Shown one piece after another: positions 1 through 16,647 of a stretch of DNA of 64,000 bases (position 1 is its first letter; the number at the start of each line of letters is the position of its first letter). The stretch covers positions 1 to 64,000 of the forward strand of contig NZ_CP047588.1 of assembly GCF_011035165.1 (NCBI RefSeq), given 5' to 3'. This stretch comes from Buchnera aphidicola (Uroleucon sonchi) (GTDB taxonomy: Bacteria > Pseudomonadota > Gammaproteobacteria > Enterobacterales > Enterobacteriaceae). The notes beneath the pieces are model-generated. The model was not told the origin of the DNA. It searched no databases and saw only the letters and a program-made list of their open reading frames with translations. A program made the translations under genes and the position numbers.

Positions 1-9
1 TTATCCACA
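1..9 (+). promoter_or_regulatory. DnaA box / probable part of oriC
   Basis: The first nine bases are an exact match to the consensus DnaA box TTATCCACA. The box sits upstream of mnmG (gidA), the gene next to oriC in E. coli and Buchnera, so numbering of this molecule very likely begins at the origin. The rest of 10-221 is almost pure A/T, suitable for unwinding, but I see no second consensus box there. More boxes could lie across the junction to the left of the window. Confidence 0.7.
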
Positions 10-221
10 GATTTTACTTTTACTAATAACAATAATAAATATTACTACTATTTTTTATTTTTTCTTTTTTTATTTTAAAGAACTAAAATATAAAAACAAA
101 TTCTAAAAATAAAAAACCTTTCTTTTCTTTTTTAAATTTTATATTTAATATAGACATGTGTTATCTTTAATAAAATATTAATAATATTAGATTTGTATTT
201 TTTTTTAAAAGGTTTTAATTT

Positions 222-2102
222 ATGTCATGTTTAAATAATTTTGATGTCATTGTTATTGGAGGAGGTCACGCTGGCACTGAAGCGGCTATGGCTTCATCTA
301 GAATGGGATGTAAAACATTATTATTAACTCAAAAAATTACAGATTTAGGTGTGTTATCTTGTAATCCTGCAATTGGTGGTATTGGAAAAAGTCATTTAGT
401 AAAAGAAATAGATGCATTAGGTGGGGTTATGGCTCAGGTTACTGATTATTCAGGAATTCAATTTAGAATTTTAAATTCTAGAAAAGGTCCTGCTGTCAGG
501 TCGACTAGAGCTCAAGTAGATAGATTGCTTTATCAAGAACATATCAAAAAAATTTTAATACAACAAAAAAATTTGTTAATTTTAGAAAAAGAAGTGAAAG
601 ATTTAATTATTAAAAATTATACTGTTATAGGTGTTATAACAAATAATGAAATGAATTTTTATTCAAAAGCAGTAGTATTAGCAACAGGGACATTTTTAGG
701 AGGGAAAATACATATAGGATTAAAGAGCTATCCATCTGGTCGAATAAATGGAAAATCTTCCGTAGATTTATCTATTCGTCTAAGAGAATTATCTTTACGA
801 GTTAATCGATTAAAAACTGGAACACCTCCTCGAATTGATATTAGTAGTGTGAATTTTCATAATTTATTTGTGCAATATAGCGATACTCCTGTTCCTGTTT
901 TTTCATTTATAGGAGACGCTTCTAATCATCCTCAACAAATACCATGTTACTTGACGCATACTAATGAAAAAACGCATGATATTATACGTAATAATTTACA
1001 TCAAAGCCCAATTTATGAAGGTTTAATAAAAGGAGTAGGGCCTAGATATTGCCCTTCTATTGAAGATAAAATCGTACGGTTTCCTGAGAAAAAATCACAT
1101 CAAATATTCTTAGAACCTGAAGGATTATCGAGTATTAAAATATATCCTAATGGTATTTCTACTAGTCTTCCATTAGAAGTTCAAGAAAAAATAATACATT
1201 CAATTTCAGGCTTAGAAAAATCCAAAATCATAACTCCTGGTTATGCTGTTGAATACGATTTTTTTGATCCAAAAGATTTAAAATTAACTTTAGAAAGTAA
1301 ATTGATAAAAAGATTATTTTTTGCTGGTCAAATTAATGGCACTACAGGCTATGAAGAAGCAGCAGCGCAAGGATTATTAGCTGGTTTGAATGCAGCACTA
1401 AAATCAAAAAATATAGAAAGTTGGTTTCCGAAACGTCATCAAGCATATTTAGGCGTTTTAATTGATGATTTAACTACTCAAGGTACTAATGAACCATATA
1501 GAATGTTTACTTCACGCGCAGAATATCGTTTGATACTACGAGAAGATAATGCAGATCTGCGTTTAACTGAAATTGGTCGTAAATTTGGTTTAGTTAATGA
1601 TATACGATGGATGCATTATAATAAAAAACTATATAATATTAAAAAAGAAATTAGACGTTTAAATAATATTAAAATATACCCTATGTCATCTGATGCTAAT
1701 ATTTTACATCAATTATGTAATATCGATATAGTTAATCCGAAAAGTCTTGCTGAATTATTAAAACGACCAGAAGTTACATATCAAAAATTAGTACAATTAA
1801 ATAATTTTAAGAATAGTATGTGTGATACACAAGTTATAGAACAAATAGAAAGTGAAATTAAATATGAAGGTTATATTAAAAGACAATTAGAAGAAATTCA
1901 TAAACATGCAAGAAATGAAAACACTATTTTATCAGATACTCTTGATTATCAAAATATACAAGGTTTATCTTCTGAAGCAGTTAAAAAATTAAATGATTAT
2001 AAACCACTATCTATTGGTCAAGCATCACGTATTCCTGGTATTACTCCAGCGGCAATATCAATTTTGTTAATTTATTTAAAAAAAAAATCTTATTGTGTAT
2101 AA
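222..2102 (+). CDS. mnmG: tRNA uridine-5-carboxymethylaminomethyl(34) synthesis enzyme MnmG (GidA)
   Basis: FAD-dependent subunit of the MnmE-MnmG complex, which installs the cmnm5 group on wobble U34 of tRNAs reading split codon boxes. The 626-residue length matches the E. coli protein (about 629). The N-terminus carries the FAD dinucleotide-binding motif GGGHAG at residues 13-18, and Cys47 lies in SCNPAIGG, one of the two conserved cysteine regions; the other is [10 protein letters not shown]. The gene is first after the DnaA box and is followed by the atp operon (gidB and atpI, which lie here in E. coli, are absent). Its partner mnmE is at 16648. An A10 run (2078-2087) encodes the C-terminal lysines. 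Confidence 0.98.
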   Translation: MSCLNNFDVIVIGGGHAGTEAAMASSRMGCKTLLLTQKITDLGVLSCNPAIGGIGKSHLVKEIDALGGVMAQVTDYSGIQFRILNSRKGPAVRSTRAQVDRLLYQEHIKKILIQQKNLLILEKEVKDLIIKNYTVIGVITNNEMNFYSKAVVLATGTFLGGKIHIGLKSYPSGRINGKSSVDLSIRLRELSLRVNRLKTGTPPRIDISSVNFHNLFVQYSDTPVPVFSFIGDASNHPQQIPCYLTHTNEKTHDIIRNNLHQSPIYEGLIKGVGPRYCPSIEDKIVRFPEKKSHQIFLEPEGLSSIKIYPNGISTSLPLEVQEKIIHSISGLEKSKIITPGYAVEYDFFDPKDLKLTLESKLIKRLFFAGQINGTTGYEEAAAQGLLAGLNAALKSKNIESWFPKRHQAYLGVLIDDLTTQGTNEPYRMFTSRAEYRLILREDNADLRLTEIGRKFGLVNDIRWMHYNKKLYNIKKEIRRLNNIKIYPMSSDANILHQLCNIDIVNPKSLAELLKRPEVTYQKLVQLNNFKNSMCDTQVIEQIESEIKYEGYIKRQLEEIHKHARNENTILSDTLDYQNIQGLSSEAVKKLNDYKPLSIGQASRIPGITPAAISILLIYLKKKSYCV

Positions 2103-2284
2103 TAACTTTGTTAGGTTTTTTAAATTTATGTTATTCAAAAAAATATTCATTGGAAATTTGATTTTAATTCATTTAAAATACATAATTATTTTAATTATTA
2201 TAATAATTATTTCAAATGAAATATTTACTGAATGTATGCTTTTTATTATATATAATTTCTTTAAAATTGTATTAAAAATTATAA

Positions 2285-3121
<837 letters not shown>

Positions 3122-3133
3122 AATTTATTATGA

Positions 3134-3400
<267 letters not shown>

Positions 3401-3531
3401 ATATATATTAAATTTTAATCTTGAATATTATATTAAAAAAAATATATATTTTTTATTCAATAAAATAATATCTTTACTTTTTTTGGATAAAGTGAATACT
3501 CTATTTTATTTAAATATAAAGGTGCGTTATT

Positions 3532-4026
3532 GTGAATCTTAATGCGACAATTATTGGACAAGCTATTTCTTTTATTTTATTTGTTTGGTTTTGTATGAAG
3601 TATGTTTGGCCTCCTATTATTTTAGCAATTGAGACTAGACAAAAAGAGATTAACACATCATTAATCAATGCTCAAAAAGCCAAAGATGATTTATATATTA
3701 TACAACAAAAAATAAAGAAAAATATCTTAGAATCTAAAAAGGAAGCATCTAATATTTTATATGAAGCAAATAAACAAAAACTTTTAATATTAGATGAAGC
3801 ACGAAAAAATGCTTTGATAGAAAGCAAGAGTATTATTCTTAATGCTCAATCTGAAATAGATATTACTATTATGAATGCACGTGAAAATTTATATAAAGAA
3901 ATTTTAGATTTATCAGTTTTAATTGCGAAAAAAATTATTAAAAAAAATCTTTCTAAAGATGATCACGCATATGTTGTAGATGAATTTATTGCTTCTTTAA
4001 AAAAGGTAAAAAAATCATGTCTGTAA
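3532..4026 (+). CDS. atpF: ATP synthase Fo subunit b
   Basis: Peripheral-stalk subunit that holds F1 static against the membrane sector. It has one N-terminal membrane helix (about residues 5-27), then a long charged, Lys/Gln/Glu-rich helical region typical of the dimeric b stalk. It is 164 residues, slightly longer than E. coli (156). The start is GTG with an AAGGTG ribosome-binding site just upstream, and the N-terminus [14 protein letters not shown] matches the family start. The 3' end overlaps the atpH start by 10 nt, which suggests translational coupling. Confidence 0.98.
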   Translation: MNLNATIIGQAISFILFVWFCMKYVWPPIILAIETRQKEINTSLINAQKAKDDLYIIQQKIKKNILESKKEASNILYEANKQKLLILDEARKNALIESKSIILNAQSEIDITIMNARENLYKEILDLSVLIAKKIIKKNLSKDDHAYVVDEFIASLKKVKKSCL

Positions 4027-4550
4027 TAGATACTATCGCTAGACCTTATGCGAAAGCTATTTTTGAAATAGCTATTCAAAAAAATAATATTACAGAATGG
4101 AAAAATATTTTAATTTTTATTAATCAAATTGCTTCCATAAAAAAAGTAAAAAGTTTTTTATCTGGCGCTCTTTCATCAAAAGATTTATCATTAATATTTA
4201 TTAAAATTAGTCATGATATCATTAATGAGGATGCAAAAAATTTAATTCAGTTACTAGCTGAAAATCAACGTTTAAATATATTAAATAACATATTAAAACA
4301 ATTTTTAAAATTGGAAACTGATTATCAAAATATTTTAATTGTAACATTGAGTACAGCTTTTGCTTTGCAAGAAAAGAATATTATTGAAATACAAAAAATA
4401 TTAGAAAATGTTTTTTTAAAGAAAATTAAATTATTACTTAAGATTAATCCAGAAATAATAGGTGGTATAATTGTTTACATCGATGATACTGTTTTTGATT
4501 TTTCGATTAAAAATAGTCTTAAGCAGTTATCTGAAAAATTAAATTTTTAA
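4017..4550 (+). CDS. atpH: ATP synthase F1 subunit delta
   Basis: Delta subunit connects the top of F1 to the b-subunit stalk. The 177-residue length equals that of E. coli. The family N-terminus is recognisable in [13 protein letters not shown], and the C-terminal [28 protein letters not shown] block matches the conserved delta signature. The middle is strongly diverged and Lys/Ile/Asn-rich. The start codon lies within the last codons of atpF (10-nt overlap), and atpA begins 13 nt downstream. Confidence 0.98.
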   Translation: MSVIDTIARPYAKAIFEIAIQKNNITEWKNILIFINQIASIKKVKSFLSGALSSKDLSLIFIKISHDIINEDAKNLIQLLAENQRLNILNNILKQFLKLETDYQNILIVTLSTAFALQEKNIIEIQKILENVFLKKIKLLLKINPEIIGGIIVYIDDTVFDFSIKNSLKQLSEKLNF

Positions 4551-4563
4551 GAGAAGATCATAC

Positions 4564-6114
4564 ATGCAATTAAATTCTGTTGAAATTAGTGAATTAATTA
4601 AAAAAAGAATAGATCAATTTGAAGTTTTTAATCAATCTTATAATGAAGGTACAATTATTTCTGTCAATGATGGTATTATTAGAATTAATGGTCTTTCTGA
4701 TGTAATGTTAGGTGAAATGATTTCATTATCTAATAATGAATATGCTATTGCATTAAATATAGAAAGAGATACAGTTGGAGCGGTCGTGATGGGCCCTTAT
4801 TTTCATATTACAGAAGGGATGAAAGTTCGGTGCACAGGAAAGATTTTAGAAGTTCCAGTTGGATCTAATTTACTAGGAAGAGTGGTTAATGCATTAGGTT
4901 CACCTATTGATGGGAAAAATTCTATTAAACATGATGGATATTTACCAGTAGAAAATAATGCTCCTGGAGTAATTGACCGACAGTCTATTGATGAACCTAT
5001 TCAAACAGGTTATAAAATCATTGATTCTATGATTCCTATTGGCCGAGGACAACGTGAACTGATTATTGGTGATAGACAAACAGGGAAAACAACTCTGGCA
5101 GTTGATGCAATTATTAATCAAAAAAAATCTGGTATTAAATGTGTTTATGTGGCTATTGGACAGAAGTTATCTACAACTATTGATGTTGTTAAAAAATTAG
5201 AAGATAATAATGCTTTATTTAATACTATTATAGTAGTTGCTTCAGCTGCAGAAGCAGCTTCCTTACAATACTTATCAGCGTATGCTGGTTGTACAATGGC
5301 AGAATATTTTAGAAATCGAGGAGAAGATGTTTTAGTTGTTTATGATGATTTATCAAAACATGCTGTTGCGTATCGTCAAATTTCTTTATTATTGCGTAGA
5401 CCTCCAGGTCGAGAAGCTTTTCCAGGAGATATATTTTATCTTCATTCTCGTTTACTAGAAAGATCAGCACGTGTATCACTAAAATATATAGAAAATATTA
5501 ATAAAAATAAAATTTTTCAAAAAAAAACAGGATCTATTACAGCTTTACCAATTATTGAAACTCAAGCTGGAGATGTATCTGCGTTTGTTCCAACTAATGT
5601 TATTTCCATTACTGATGGTCAAATTTTTTTAGAATCTAGTCTATTTAATTCAGGTATCCGTCCTGCTGTTAATCCTGGTATATCTGTATCTCGGGTAGGT
5701 AGCGCTGCGCAAAGTTTAATAATTAAAAAATTATCTTCTGGTATTCGTACAGCATTAGCGCAATATCAAGAATTATCTGCTTTTGCTCAATTTGCATCTG
5801 ATTTAGATGAAATCACTAGAAAACAATTAAATCATGGTCAAAAGATTACAGAATTCTTTAAACAAAAACAACATTCTCCTTTATCAATTTCTGAACAAAG
5901 TCTGATACTTTTTATTATTGAAAACAATTTTCTTGATGATATTAATGTAGATCAAATTATGCAATTTGAAAAAGATATATTAGTATATGCTAAAAATTAT
6001 TATTGTGAACATATGAAGAAAATCAATGTTACAGGTAATTTTAATAGTCTAGTAGAAGAGACTTTTAAAAAATTAATTATAAATTTTAAAAAACAATCAA
6101 TTTTAATAAAATAG
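4564..6114 (+). CDS. atpA: ATP synthase F1 subunit alpha
   Basis: Non-catalytic nucleotide-binding subunit of the alpha3beta3 hexamer. The P-loop GDRQTGKT is at residues 169-176, as in E. coli. Other family blocks include the start [23 protein letters not shown], the alpha-chain signature around [18 protein letters not shown] and the arginine in SRVGSAAQ. It is 516 residues against 513 in E. coli. It lies 13 nt after atpH and 26 nt before atpG in the atp operon. Confidence 0.99.
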   Translation: MQLNSVEISELIKKRIDQFEVFNQSYNEGTIISVNDGIIRINGLSDVMLGEMISLSNNEYAIALNIERDTVGAVVMGPYFHITEGMKVRCTGKILEVPVGSNLLGRVVNALGSPIDGKNSIKHDGYLPVENNAPGVIDRQSIDEPIQTGYKIIDSMIPIGRGQRELIIGDRQTGKTTLAVDAIINQKKSGIKCVYVAIGQKLSTTIDVVKKLEDNNALFNTIIVVASAAEAASLQYLSAYAGCTMAEYFRNRGEDVLVVYDDLSKHAVAYRQISLLLRRPPGREAFPGDIFYLHSRLLERSARVSLKYIENINKNKIFQKKTGSITALPIIETQAGDVSAFVPTNVISITDGQIFLESSLFNSGIRPAVNPGISVSRVGSAAQSLIIKKLSSGIRTALAQYQELSAFAQFASDLDEITRKQLNHGQKITEFFKQKQHSPLSISEQSLILFIIENNFLDDINVDQIMQFEKDILVYAKNYYCEHMKKINVTGNFNSLVEETFKKLIINFKKQSILIK

Positions 6115-6140
6115 TAATCAATTAAAAAAATGAGATAATA

Positions 6141-7013
6141 GTGACTAGTATAAAAGAAATAAAAAAACAAATTTCCAGTGTGGTAAATACAAAAAAAATT
6201 ACAAAAGCTATGGAAATGGTTGCGATATCTAAAATGAGAAAAACTGAAGATCGAATGAGATCTAGTCGACCATATGCTGATATTATTCAACAAGTCATCA
6301 ATCATGTTTTACAAGGAAAATTAGAATATAAACATATGTATTTAAAAAAAAGAAAAGTTAAACGTATTGGTATGATTATTATTTCAACTGATCGTGGATT
6401 ATGTGGTAGTTTAAATACTAATCTTTTTAAACAAGTATTATTAAAGATTCAAGAATTTGCTGAAATTAATGTTTCATGTGAATTAATATTATTTGGTTTA
6501 AAAAGTTTATCAGTATTTAAATTATTTAAAAATCATATTCTAGCGCAAATAACTCATTTAGGGGAATATCCTAGTTTAGATGATGTGATTAATTCAGTTA
6601 AAATTATATTTAATAAATACCAATTAGAACATATTGATAAAATTTTTCTTGCTTATAATAAATTTCATAATAAAATCTTTCAATCACCTCAAATTACTGA
6701 ATTATTACCTATTTCTAATATAGAATATAAACATACAAATTGTAAAAATTGGGATTATTTATATGAACCAGAATCTAAAATAATTTTAGATACTTTATTT
6801 AATAGATATGTTGAATCTCAAGTATATCAAAGTATTTTAGAAAATATAGCAAGTGAACAAGCAGCGCGTATGATTTCTATGAAAAAAGCTACAGATAATA
6901 GTTCTGATCGTATTAAAGAATTGCAGTTAATTTATAATAAAATTCGTCAATCAAATATTACTCAAGAATTAACTGAAATTATTTCAGGTGCATCTGCTAT
7001 TTCAATTGATTAA
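6141..7013 (+). CDS. atpG: ATP synthase F1 subunit gamma
   Basis: Central rotor shaft subunit. The N-terminal helix (IKEIKKQISSVVNTKKITKAMEMVA) and the C-terminal helix (ISMKKATDNSSDRIKELQLIYNKIRQ...ITQELTEIISGASA), which form the coiled-coil axle, are both well conserved. The middle Rossmann-like part with STDRGLCGSLN is also recognisable. It is 290 residues against 287 in E. coli. The start is GTG, with only a weak TGAGAT-like ribosome-binding site. It sits between atpA and atpD. Confidence 0.98.
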   Translation: MTSIKEIKKQISSVVNTKKITKAMEMVAISKMRKTEDRMRSSRPYADIIQQVINHVLQGKLEYKHMYLKKRKVKRIGMIIISTDRGLCGSLNTNLFKQVLLKIQEFAEINVSCELILFGLKSLSVFKLFKNHILAQITHLGEYPSLDDVINSVKIIFNKYQLEHIDKIFLAYNKFHNKIFQSPQITELLPISNIEYKHTNCKNWDYLYEPESKIILDTLFNRYVESQVYQSILENIASEQAARMISMKKATDNSSDRIKELQLIYNKIRQSNITQELTEIISGASAISID

Positions 7014-7036
7014 AAATCTTATTGAGGTGTTAATAA

Positions 7037-8449
<1,413 letters not shown>

Positions 8450-8468
8450 TAAAATTGGATATATATAT

Positions 8469-8885
8469 ATGAGTTTATATTTAAATATTGTCAGTTTAAA
8501 AGAACGTATTTTTTCCGGTTTAGTAAAAAAAATACGCGTAACCGGGAGTGAAGGAGAACTAGGTATTTATCCAGGACATACTCAATTATTAAGTATTATT
8601 AAACCAGGAATGGTTTATATATTTCATAAAGAAAATGAAACACAAGAATGTATTTATATATCAGGAGGAATATTAGAAGTACAACCATCGGTTGTGTCTA
8701 TTTTAGCTGACATAGCCATTCGTGCTATTGATTTAGATCGTGATCATATTTTGCAAACTAAGCATCATGTTGAAGAAAATATCAAAAATCAAAATACAAA
8801 AATAATAAAAGACGAAATGTTATTAAAAATTGCTCAAGAAATTGCAAAATTACGTGTACTTGAAATGATGGATAAATATAAATAA
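8469..8885 (+). CDS. atpC: ATP synthase F1 subunit epsilon
   Basis: Epsilon subunit, a rotor component and regulator of ATPase activity. The N-terminal beta-sandwich is clear ([43 protein letters not shown]), followed by a shorter C-terminal helical pair. I place the start at the ATG at 8469, giving 138 residues and aligning [17 protein letters not shown] with the E. coli N-terminus. An upstream ATG at 8442 would overlap the end of atpD and add nine unrelated residues. It is the last gene of the atp operon; glmUS, which follows in E. coli, is elsewhere here (25-29 kb). Confidence 0.96.
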   Translation: MSLYLNIVSLKERIFSGLVKKIRVTGSEGELGIYPGHTQLLSIIKPGMVYIFHKENETQECIYISGGILEVQPSVVSILADIAIRAIDLDRDHILQTKHHVEENIKNQNTKIIKDEMLLKIAQEIAKLRVLEMMDKYK

Positions 8886-8898
8886 TAATTCATCTTTC

Positions 8899-8919
8899 GC
8901 GGCTGGTTTTTCCTGCCGC
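8899..8919. terminator. Bidirectional hairpin between atpC and gyrB
   Basis: GCGGC (8899-8903) pairs with GCCGC (8915-8919). After a T-T mismatch, GG pairs with CC, leaving a 5-T loop. This GC-rich element stands out in the surrounding AT-rich DNA, exactly between the convergent atp operon and gyrB, so it probably terminates both transcripts. No long U-run follows on either strand. Confidence 0.7.
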
Positions 8920-8947
8920 AAATATTGAAAAAATTATATTTAAAATG

Positions 8948-12507
<3,560 letters not shown>

Positions 12508-12511
12508 ATAA

Positions 12512-13876
12512 TCACATTGATAAAGTTTTAATTAGATTTAAAAAATCTTTTTTAATTTCATGGTTTTCTGCTATTAATTGTTCAATCTTACGACATGCAT
12601 GTAATACTGTAGTATGATCTCGACCATTAAAAGACGCTCCAATTTCAGGTAAACTATGACAAGTTAATTTTTTTGCCATGGCCATAGCTATTTGTCTTGG
12701 ACGAGCAATTGAACGTGAACGTTTTTTAGATAGTAAATCACTAACTTTAATTTTATAATATTCTGAAACTATTTTTTGAATATTACTAATAGTAACAAGT
12801 TTTTTTTTGAGAGCAAGTATATCTCGTAGTGCTTCTTGCGCAAAATCGATAGTAATAGTACGATGGGAAAAGCGAGAATTAATAATTACTCGATTAAGTG
12901 CGCCCTCTAATTCACGTACATTGGAACTTAAATTTTTAGCAATAAATAAAGCAACTTCATTAGATAAAATAATATTTTGTTCATCAGCTTTTTTTATAAG
13001 AATAGCCACTCGAGTTTCTAATTCTGGAGGATCTATAGCAACAGTAAGACCACAGCCAAATCTTGATTTTAGACGATCTTCAACACCATTAATTTCTTTA
13101 GGATAACGATCAGAAGTTAAAATAATTTGTTGATTTCCTTCTAATAATGTATTGAATGTATGAAAAAACTCTTCTTGTGAACGTTCTTTATGAGCAAAAA
13201 ATTGAATATCATCAATGAGTAATACATCAACAGAACGGTAGTATAATTTAAATTTTTCAATAGAATTATTTTTCAATGCTTTTACCATATCTTGCACAAA
13301 ACGTTCAGAGTTGATATAAATAATTTTAATGTTATATTTATGTAATAATATTCCATTTCCTATAGCATGAAGTAAATGAGTTTTACCTAATCCTGTTGCG
13401 CCATATAAAAATAATGGATTATAAGAGTTACCAGGTTTTTTAGCTACTTGAAATGCTGCAGATCTTGCTAATTGATTAGATTGACCTTCTATAAAATTTT
13501 CAAAATTATGTTTATTATTAATATTAGAATGATAAGCAATATTTTTAAATATTGAAATATTATTCCAGTGTAATTTTTTATCTTTTTTGGAAGTTTTGTT
13601 TAATATATTTTTGTTACAATCCTTATTTTTATAAATTTTATATATTTTAAATTTAATCAATGGAGAATTAGAACCACAAACATCCTGTAGTATTTTTTTT
13701 AAATGAATTAAGTATTTATCTTGCACCCAATCTAAAACAAATTCATTCGGAGCATATATTTCTAAGATATTATTGTTTAGTTTGGCTTTCAGAGAGCGTA
13801 TCCACATACTAAACTCTGTAGTAGAAAGCTCATCTTGTAACCGGTCAAGACACTGTTTCCAAAGACAAAGTGACAC
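12512..13876 (-). CDS. dnaA: Chromosomal replication initiator protein DnaA
   Basis: AAA+ initiator that binds DnaA boxes and opens oriC. From the chosen start it is 454 residues (E. coli 467). Domain I is [27 protein letters not shown]. Domain II is a short Lys/Asn-rich linker. Domain III has Walker A GATGLGKT (about 159-166) and Walker [10 protein letters not shown]. Domain IV has the DNA-binding signature [11 protein letters not shown]. The start is GTG at 13876: it gives the E. coli N-terminus (E. coli dnaA also uses GTG) and has GGAG 6 nt upstream. A TTG four codons earlier lies over that ribosome-binding site. Confidence 0.97.
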   Translation of the reverse strand: MSLCLWKQCLDRLQDELSTTEFSMWIRSLKAKLNNNILEIYAPNEFVLDWVQDKYLIHLKKILQDVCGSNSPLIKFKIYKIYKNKDCNKNILNKTSKKDKKLHWNNISIFKNIAYHSNINNKHNFENFIEGQSNQLARSAAFQVAKKPGNSYNPLFLYGATGLGKTHLLHAIGNGILLHKYNIKIIYINSERFVQDMVKALKNNSIEKFKLYYRSVDVLLIDDIQFFAHKERSQEEFFHTFNTLLEGNQQIILTSDRYPKEINGVEDRLKSRFGCGLTVAIDPPELETRVAILIKKADEQNIILSNEVALFIAKNLSSNVRELEGALNRVIINSRFSHRTITIDFAQEALRDILALKKKLVTISNIQKIVSEYYKIKVSDLLSKKRSRSIARPRQIAMAMAKKLTCHSLPEIGASFNGRDHTTVLHACRKIEQLIAENHEIKKDFLNLIKTLSM

Positions 13877-14322
13877 GGTAGACTCCAAGCGAACAAAATT
13901 AATAAAAATAAAATTTAAAACATTTTGGTTTCTTATATATTTATATTTATTTATATAATTTTACATAAAACAATAATATAAAATTATATGTTTTTATATT
14001 AAAAATTATATAATCTAAGATTAGTGAATATAATGAAAAGGATATAATATATTTTTGAGATATTTTATTTATCTAAAGAAGTGATTTTAGATTTATTATT
14101 ATTTGATTAATAAAAATATATTTATAATAACAGAATATAAAATTAAAAATATTTTTTATATTTATTTTGTTTTAAATATATTTTTGTTATTAAATATTTT
14201 ATAAATCTTTTGTTTACATATATATAAATAAATTTAATTGATATAGTATTGAGAATAATTAATCTTAGTAAGATGATATCTTATGATTATTTTTTTATAA
14301 ACAATAGTTAGGTAAAATTATA
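13877..14322. other. Divergent dnaA / rpmH intergenic region
   Basis: About 446 bases separate the divergent dnaA and rpmH starts. They must hold the promoters of both the dnaA-dnaN-gyrB and rpmH-rnpA transcripts. The stretch is nearly all A/T. I see no consensus DnaA box in it, so classic DnaA autorepression of dnaA is not evident. I could not pick convincing -35/-10 pairs and found no gene remnant. Confidence 0.6.
13883..13886 (-). promoter_or_regulatory. Ribosome-binding site deciding the dnaA start
   Basis: The minus strand reads GGAG, six bases, then GTG. This is a good Shine-Dalgarno spacing for the GTG at 13876 and argues against the longer reading frame, whose TTG (13886-13888) overlaps this site. 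Confidence 0.7.
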
Positions 14323-14466
14323 ATGAAACGCACTTTTCAACCATCAATATTAAAACGTAATCGTTCACATGGCTTTAGAGCACGTATGGCAACTAAAAAT
14401 GGTCGTTATGTTTTATCTCGAAGAAGAGCTAAATTAAGAACACGTTTAACTGTTTCTAGCAAGTAA
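14323..14466 (+). CDS. rpmH: 50S ribosomal protein L34
   Basis: A 47-residue, strongly basic protein that begins [22 protein letters not shown] and ends in RTRLTVSSK, matching L34 along its full length. It is shorter than many gene-calling cut-offs. It binds 23S rRNA in the large subunit. It is followed 17 nt later by rnpA on the same strand and is divergent from dnaA, the usual bacterial origin arrangement. Confidence 0.98.
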   Translation: MKRTFQPSILKRNRSHGFRARMATKNGRYVLSRRRAKLRTRLTVSSK

Positions 14467-14483
14467 TATAGGTTATTAGTATT

Positions 14484-14828
14484 ATGTTTAATTATCTTTT
14501 TCCAAAGAATAAACGACTATTATATTCTATAAATTTTCAAAATGTTTTCGATAAACCTTGTCAAAAATATCATACTTTAGAAGCAAGTATATTAGGTCGT
14601 AATAATAAATTAGGTTACCCTAGGTTAGGTATTAGTATATCTCGAAAAAATATTAAATATGCTCATCATCGTAATTTAATCAAACGTTTAGTTCGTGAAA
14701 CATTTCGTTTATTACAGTATAAATTACCGTCAATGGATTTTATAGTTATAGCACAAAAAAACATTTCTCATATAAGCAATAAATGCATTATAGATATATT
14801 AAATCATTTATGGGCGTATTATTATTAA
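14484..14828 (+). CDS. rnpA: Ribonuclease P protein component
   Basis: Protein cofactor of RNase P, which matures tRNA 5' ends together with the rnpB RNA. It is 114 residues (E. coli 119). Conserved blocks are LGRNNKLGYPRLGISISRKN and the basic helix AHHRNLIKRLVRETFRL. In that helix the family RNR motif reads R63-N64-L65, so its second arginine is replaced by leucine. The basic C-terminal tail of E. coli is shortened. It is co-transcribed with rpmH; yidD, which lies next in E. coli, is missing (146-nt gap to yidC). Confidence 0.97.
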   Translation: MFNYLFPKNKRLLYSINFQNVFDKPCQKYHTLEASILGRNNKLGYPRLGISISRKNIKYAHHRNLIKRLVRETFRLLQYKLPSMDFIVIAQKNISHISNKCIIDILNHLWAYYY

Positions 14829-14974
14829 TTGTGTTATTTATACCATTATGTATGTAATTTAAGTTATTCGAAAAATTATTTAATAATTTAATATATTATT
14901 ACTATGATCGCATATAAATTTAAGTAGACAATATAATTGATATTTTCAATTAAAGATAAAAGTGAATATTTATT

Positions 14975-16603
14975 ATGGAAGTACAACGTAATTTTTTTAT
15001 TTTTGCTTTTTTATTTTTTTCTTTTTTAATTTGGCAAGCATGGCAAAAAGAATCTTTTTTTAAAAGTAAAAAATCTGAACAAACAAATCACATATTTCAT
15101 GGTATTGATATACAAGAAAATAAAAAACAAATTTTTATTAAAAATAATGTTTTAAGTTTAGTAATCAATATGTATGGAGGAGATATAGAAAAAGCTTCTC
15201 TGCTTTTATATAAAGATAAACTACATTCTCCTAAACCATTTAAATTACTTGATACAGCACCTGATTTTATTTACCAGGCTCAAAGTGGATTAATTGGAAA
15301 AAATGGACCAGATAATTCTACGAATGCGAGTAGACCATTATATTTTTCTGATAAAAATATTTTTGAATTGAAAAATAATCAGACAGAATTGCGTGTTCCT
15401 ATAACATGGGTTAGTCATGAGGGTGTAATTTATAAAAAAACTTTTATTCTTAAATTAAATCAATATGATGTTGATATAGAATATGATGTGTATAATGCAA
15501 CTCAAAATATTTTAGAAATGAATATGTTTGGACAAATTAAACAAACTATTAATATACCTAAAACACGTACTATTGATCATCATAATTTTGCACTGCAAAC
15601 CTTTCGTGGTGCGGCTTATTCAAGTATTAATAATAAATATGAAAAATATAAATTTGATAAAATTTCTAATAATCAAAATTTACATGTTATTACAGAAAAT
15701 GGTTGGATTGCAATGTTGCAACAATATTTTGCGGTCGCTTGGATTCCACAAAATTTAGGAAAAAATATATTATATACATCTTATTTAGATAATGATATTG
15801 CTGTTATTGGATATAAATCTTCTCGTATTCAGGTTTTGCCTCATTCTCGATCAATTATAAAATCAAAGTTATGGATTGGACCTGAAAAACAACAAGAAAT
15901 GAAAGCTATTGCTCCATATTTAGATTTAACAGTCGATTATGGTTGGCTATGGTTTTTATCTCAGCCATTATTTAAATTATTAACTATATTATACAATATT
16001 TTAGGAAACTGGGGGTTTGCTATTGTTTTTATTACTTTTATTATGAAAGGAATTACTTATCCCTTAATAAAATATCAATATATTTCTATATCTAAAATGC
16101 GTATATTACAGCCTAAAATTAAAGAAATCAGAGAAACATATTCATATGATAAACAGCGTTTAAGTAAGGAAATAATTAATTTATATAAAAAAGAAAAGAT
16201 TAATCCATTAGGTGGATTTTTACCCATATTAATTCAGATGCCAATTTTTTTATCTCTGTATTATATGCTTATAGGATCTGTTGAATTGCGCCATGCGCCT
16301 TTTATATTATGGATTCATGATTTATCTAGTCAAGATCCATATTATATATTACCCATAATAATGGGTATAACAATGTTTTTTATTCAAAAAACATCATCTA
16401 ATAATCATATTAATGATTCAATACAAAAAAATATTATGAATTGTATGCCTATTATTTTTACAGTGTTTTTTTTATGGTTTCCATCAGGATTAGTATTATA
16501 TTATATTATAAGTAATTTAGTAACTATTATACAGCAAAAGTTTTTTTTATCTTATCTCGATGTAAGTAATACAGATGATGGTAAAAAACCAATCAATAGA
16601 TAG
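14975..16603 (+). CDS. yidC: Membrane protein insertase YidC
   Basis: Inserts inner-membrane proteins alone or with Sec; subunit c (atpE) is a known client in E. coli. It is 542 residues (E. coli 548). It has an N-terminal anchor helix (MEVQRNFFIFAFLFFSF...), a large periplasmic beta domain (about residues 50-310) and the conserved C-terminal helical core. The core begins near GWLWFLSQPLFKLL and includes GNWGFAIVFITFIMKGITYPL and GGFLPILIQMPIFLSLYYML. It is followed 44 nt later by mnmE. Confidence 0.98.
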   Translation: MEVQRNFFIFAFLFFSFLIWQAWQKESFFKSKKSEQTNHIFHGIDIQENKKQIFIKNNVLSLVINMYGGDIEKASLLLYKDKLHSPKPFKLLDTAPDFIYQAQSGLIGKNGPDNSTNASRPLYFSDKNIFELKNNQTELRVPITWVSHEGVIYKKTFILKLNQYDVDIEYDVYNATQNILEMNMFGQIKQTINIPKTRTIDHHNFALQTFRGAAYSSINNKYEKYKFDKISNNQNLHVITENGWIAMLQQYFAVAWIPQNLGKNILYTSYLDNDIAVIGYKSSRIQVLPHSRSIIKSKLWIGPEKQQEMKAIAPYLDLTVDYGWLWFLSQPLFKLLTILYNILGNWGFAIVFITFIMKGITYPLIKYQYISISKMRILQPKIKEIRETYSYDKQRLSKEIINLYKKEKINPLGGFLPILIQMPIFLSLYYMLIGSVELRHAPFILWIHDLSSQDPYYILPIIMGITMFFIQKTSSNNHINDSIQKNIMNCMPIIFTVFFLWFPSGLVLYYIISNLVTIIQQKFFLSYLDVSNTDDGKKPINR

Positions 16604-16647
16604 TTATATTTTGAAAATCTCACATTAAGAAATACAAGAAATATTTT

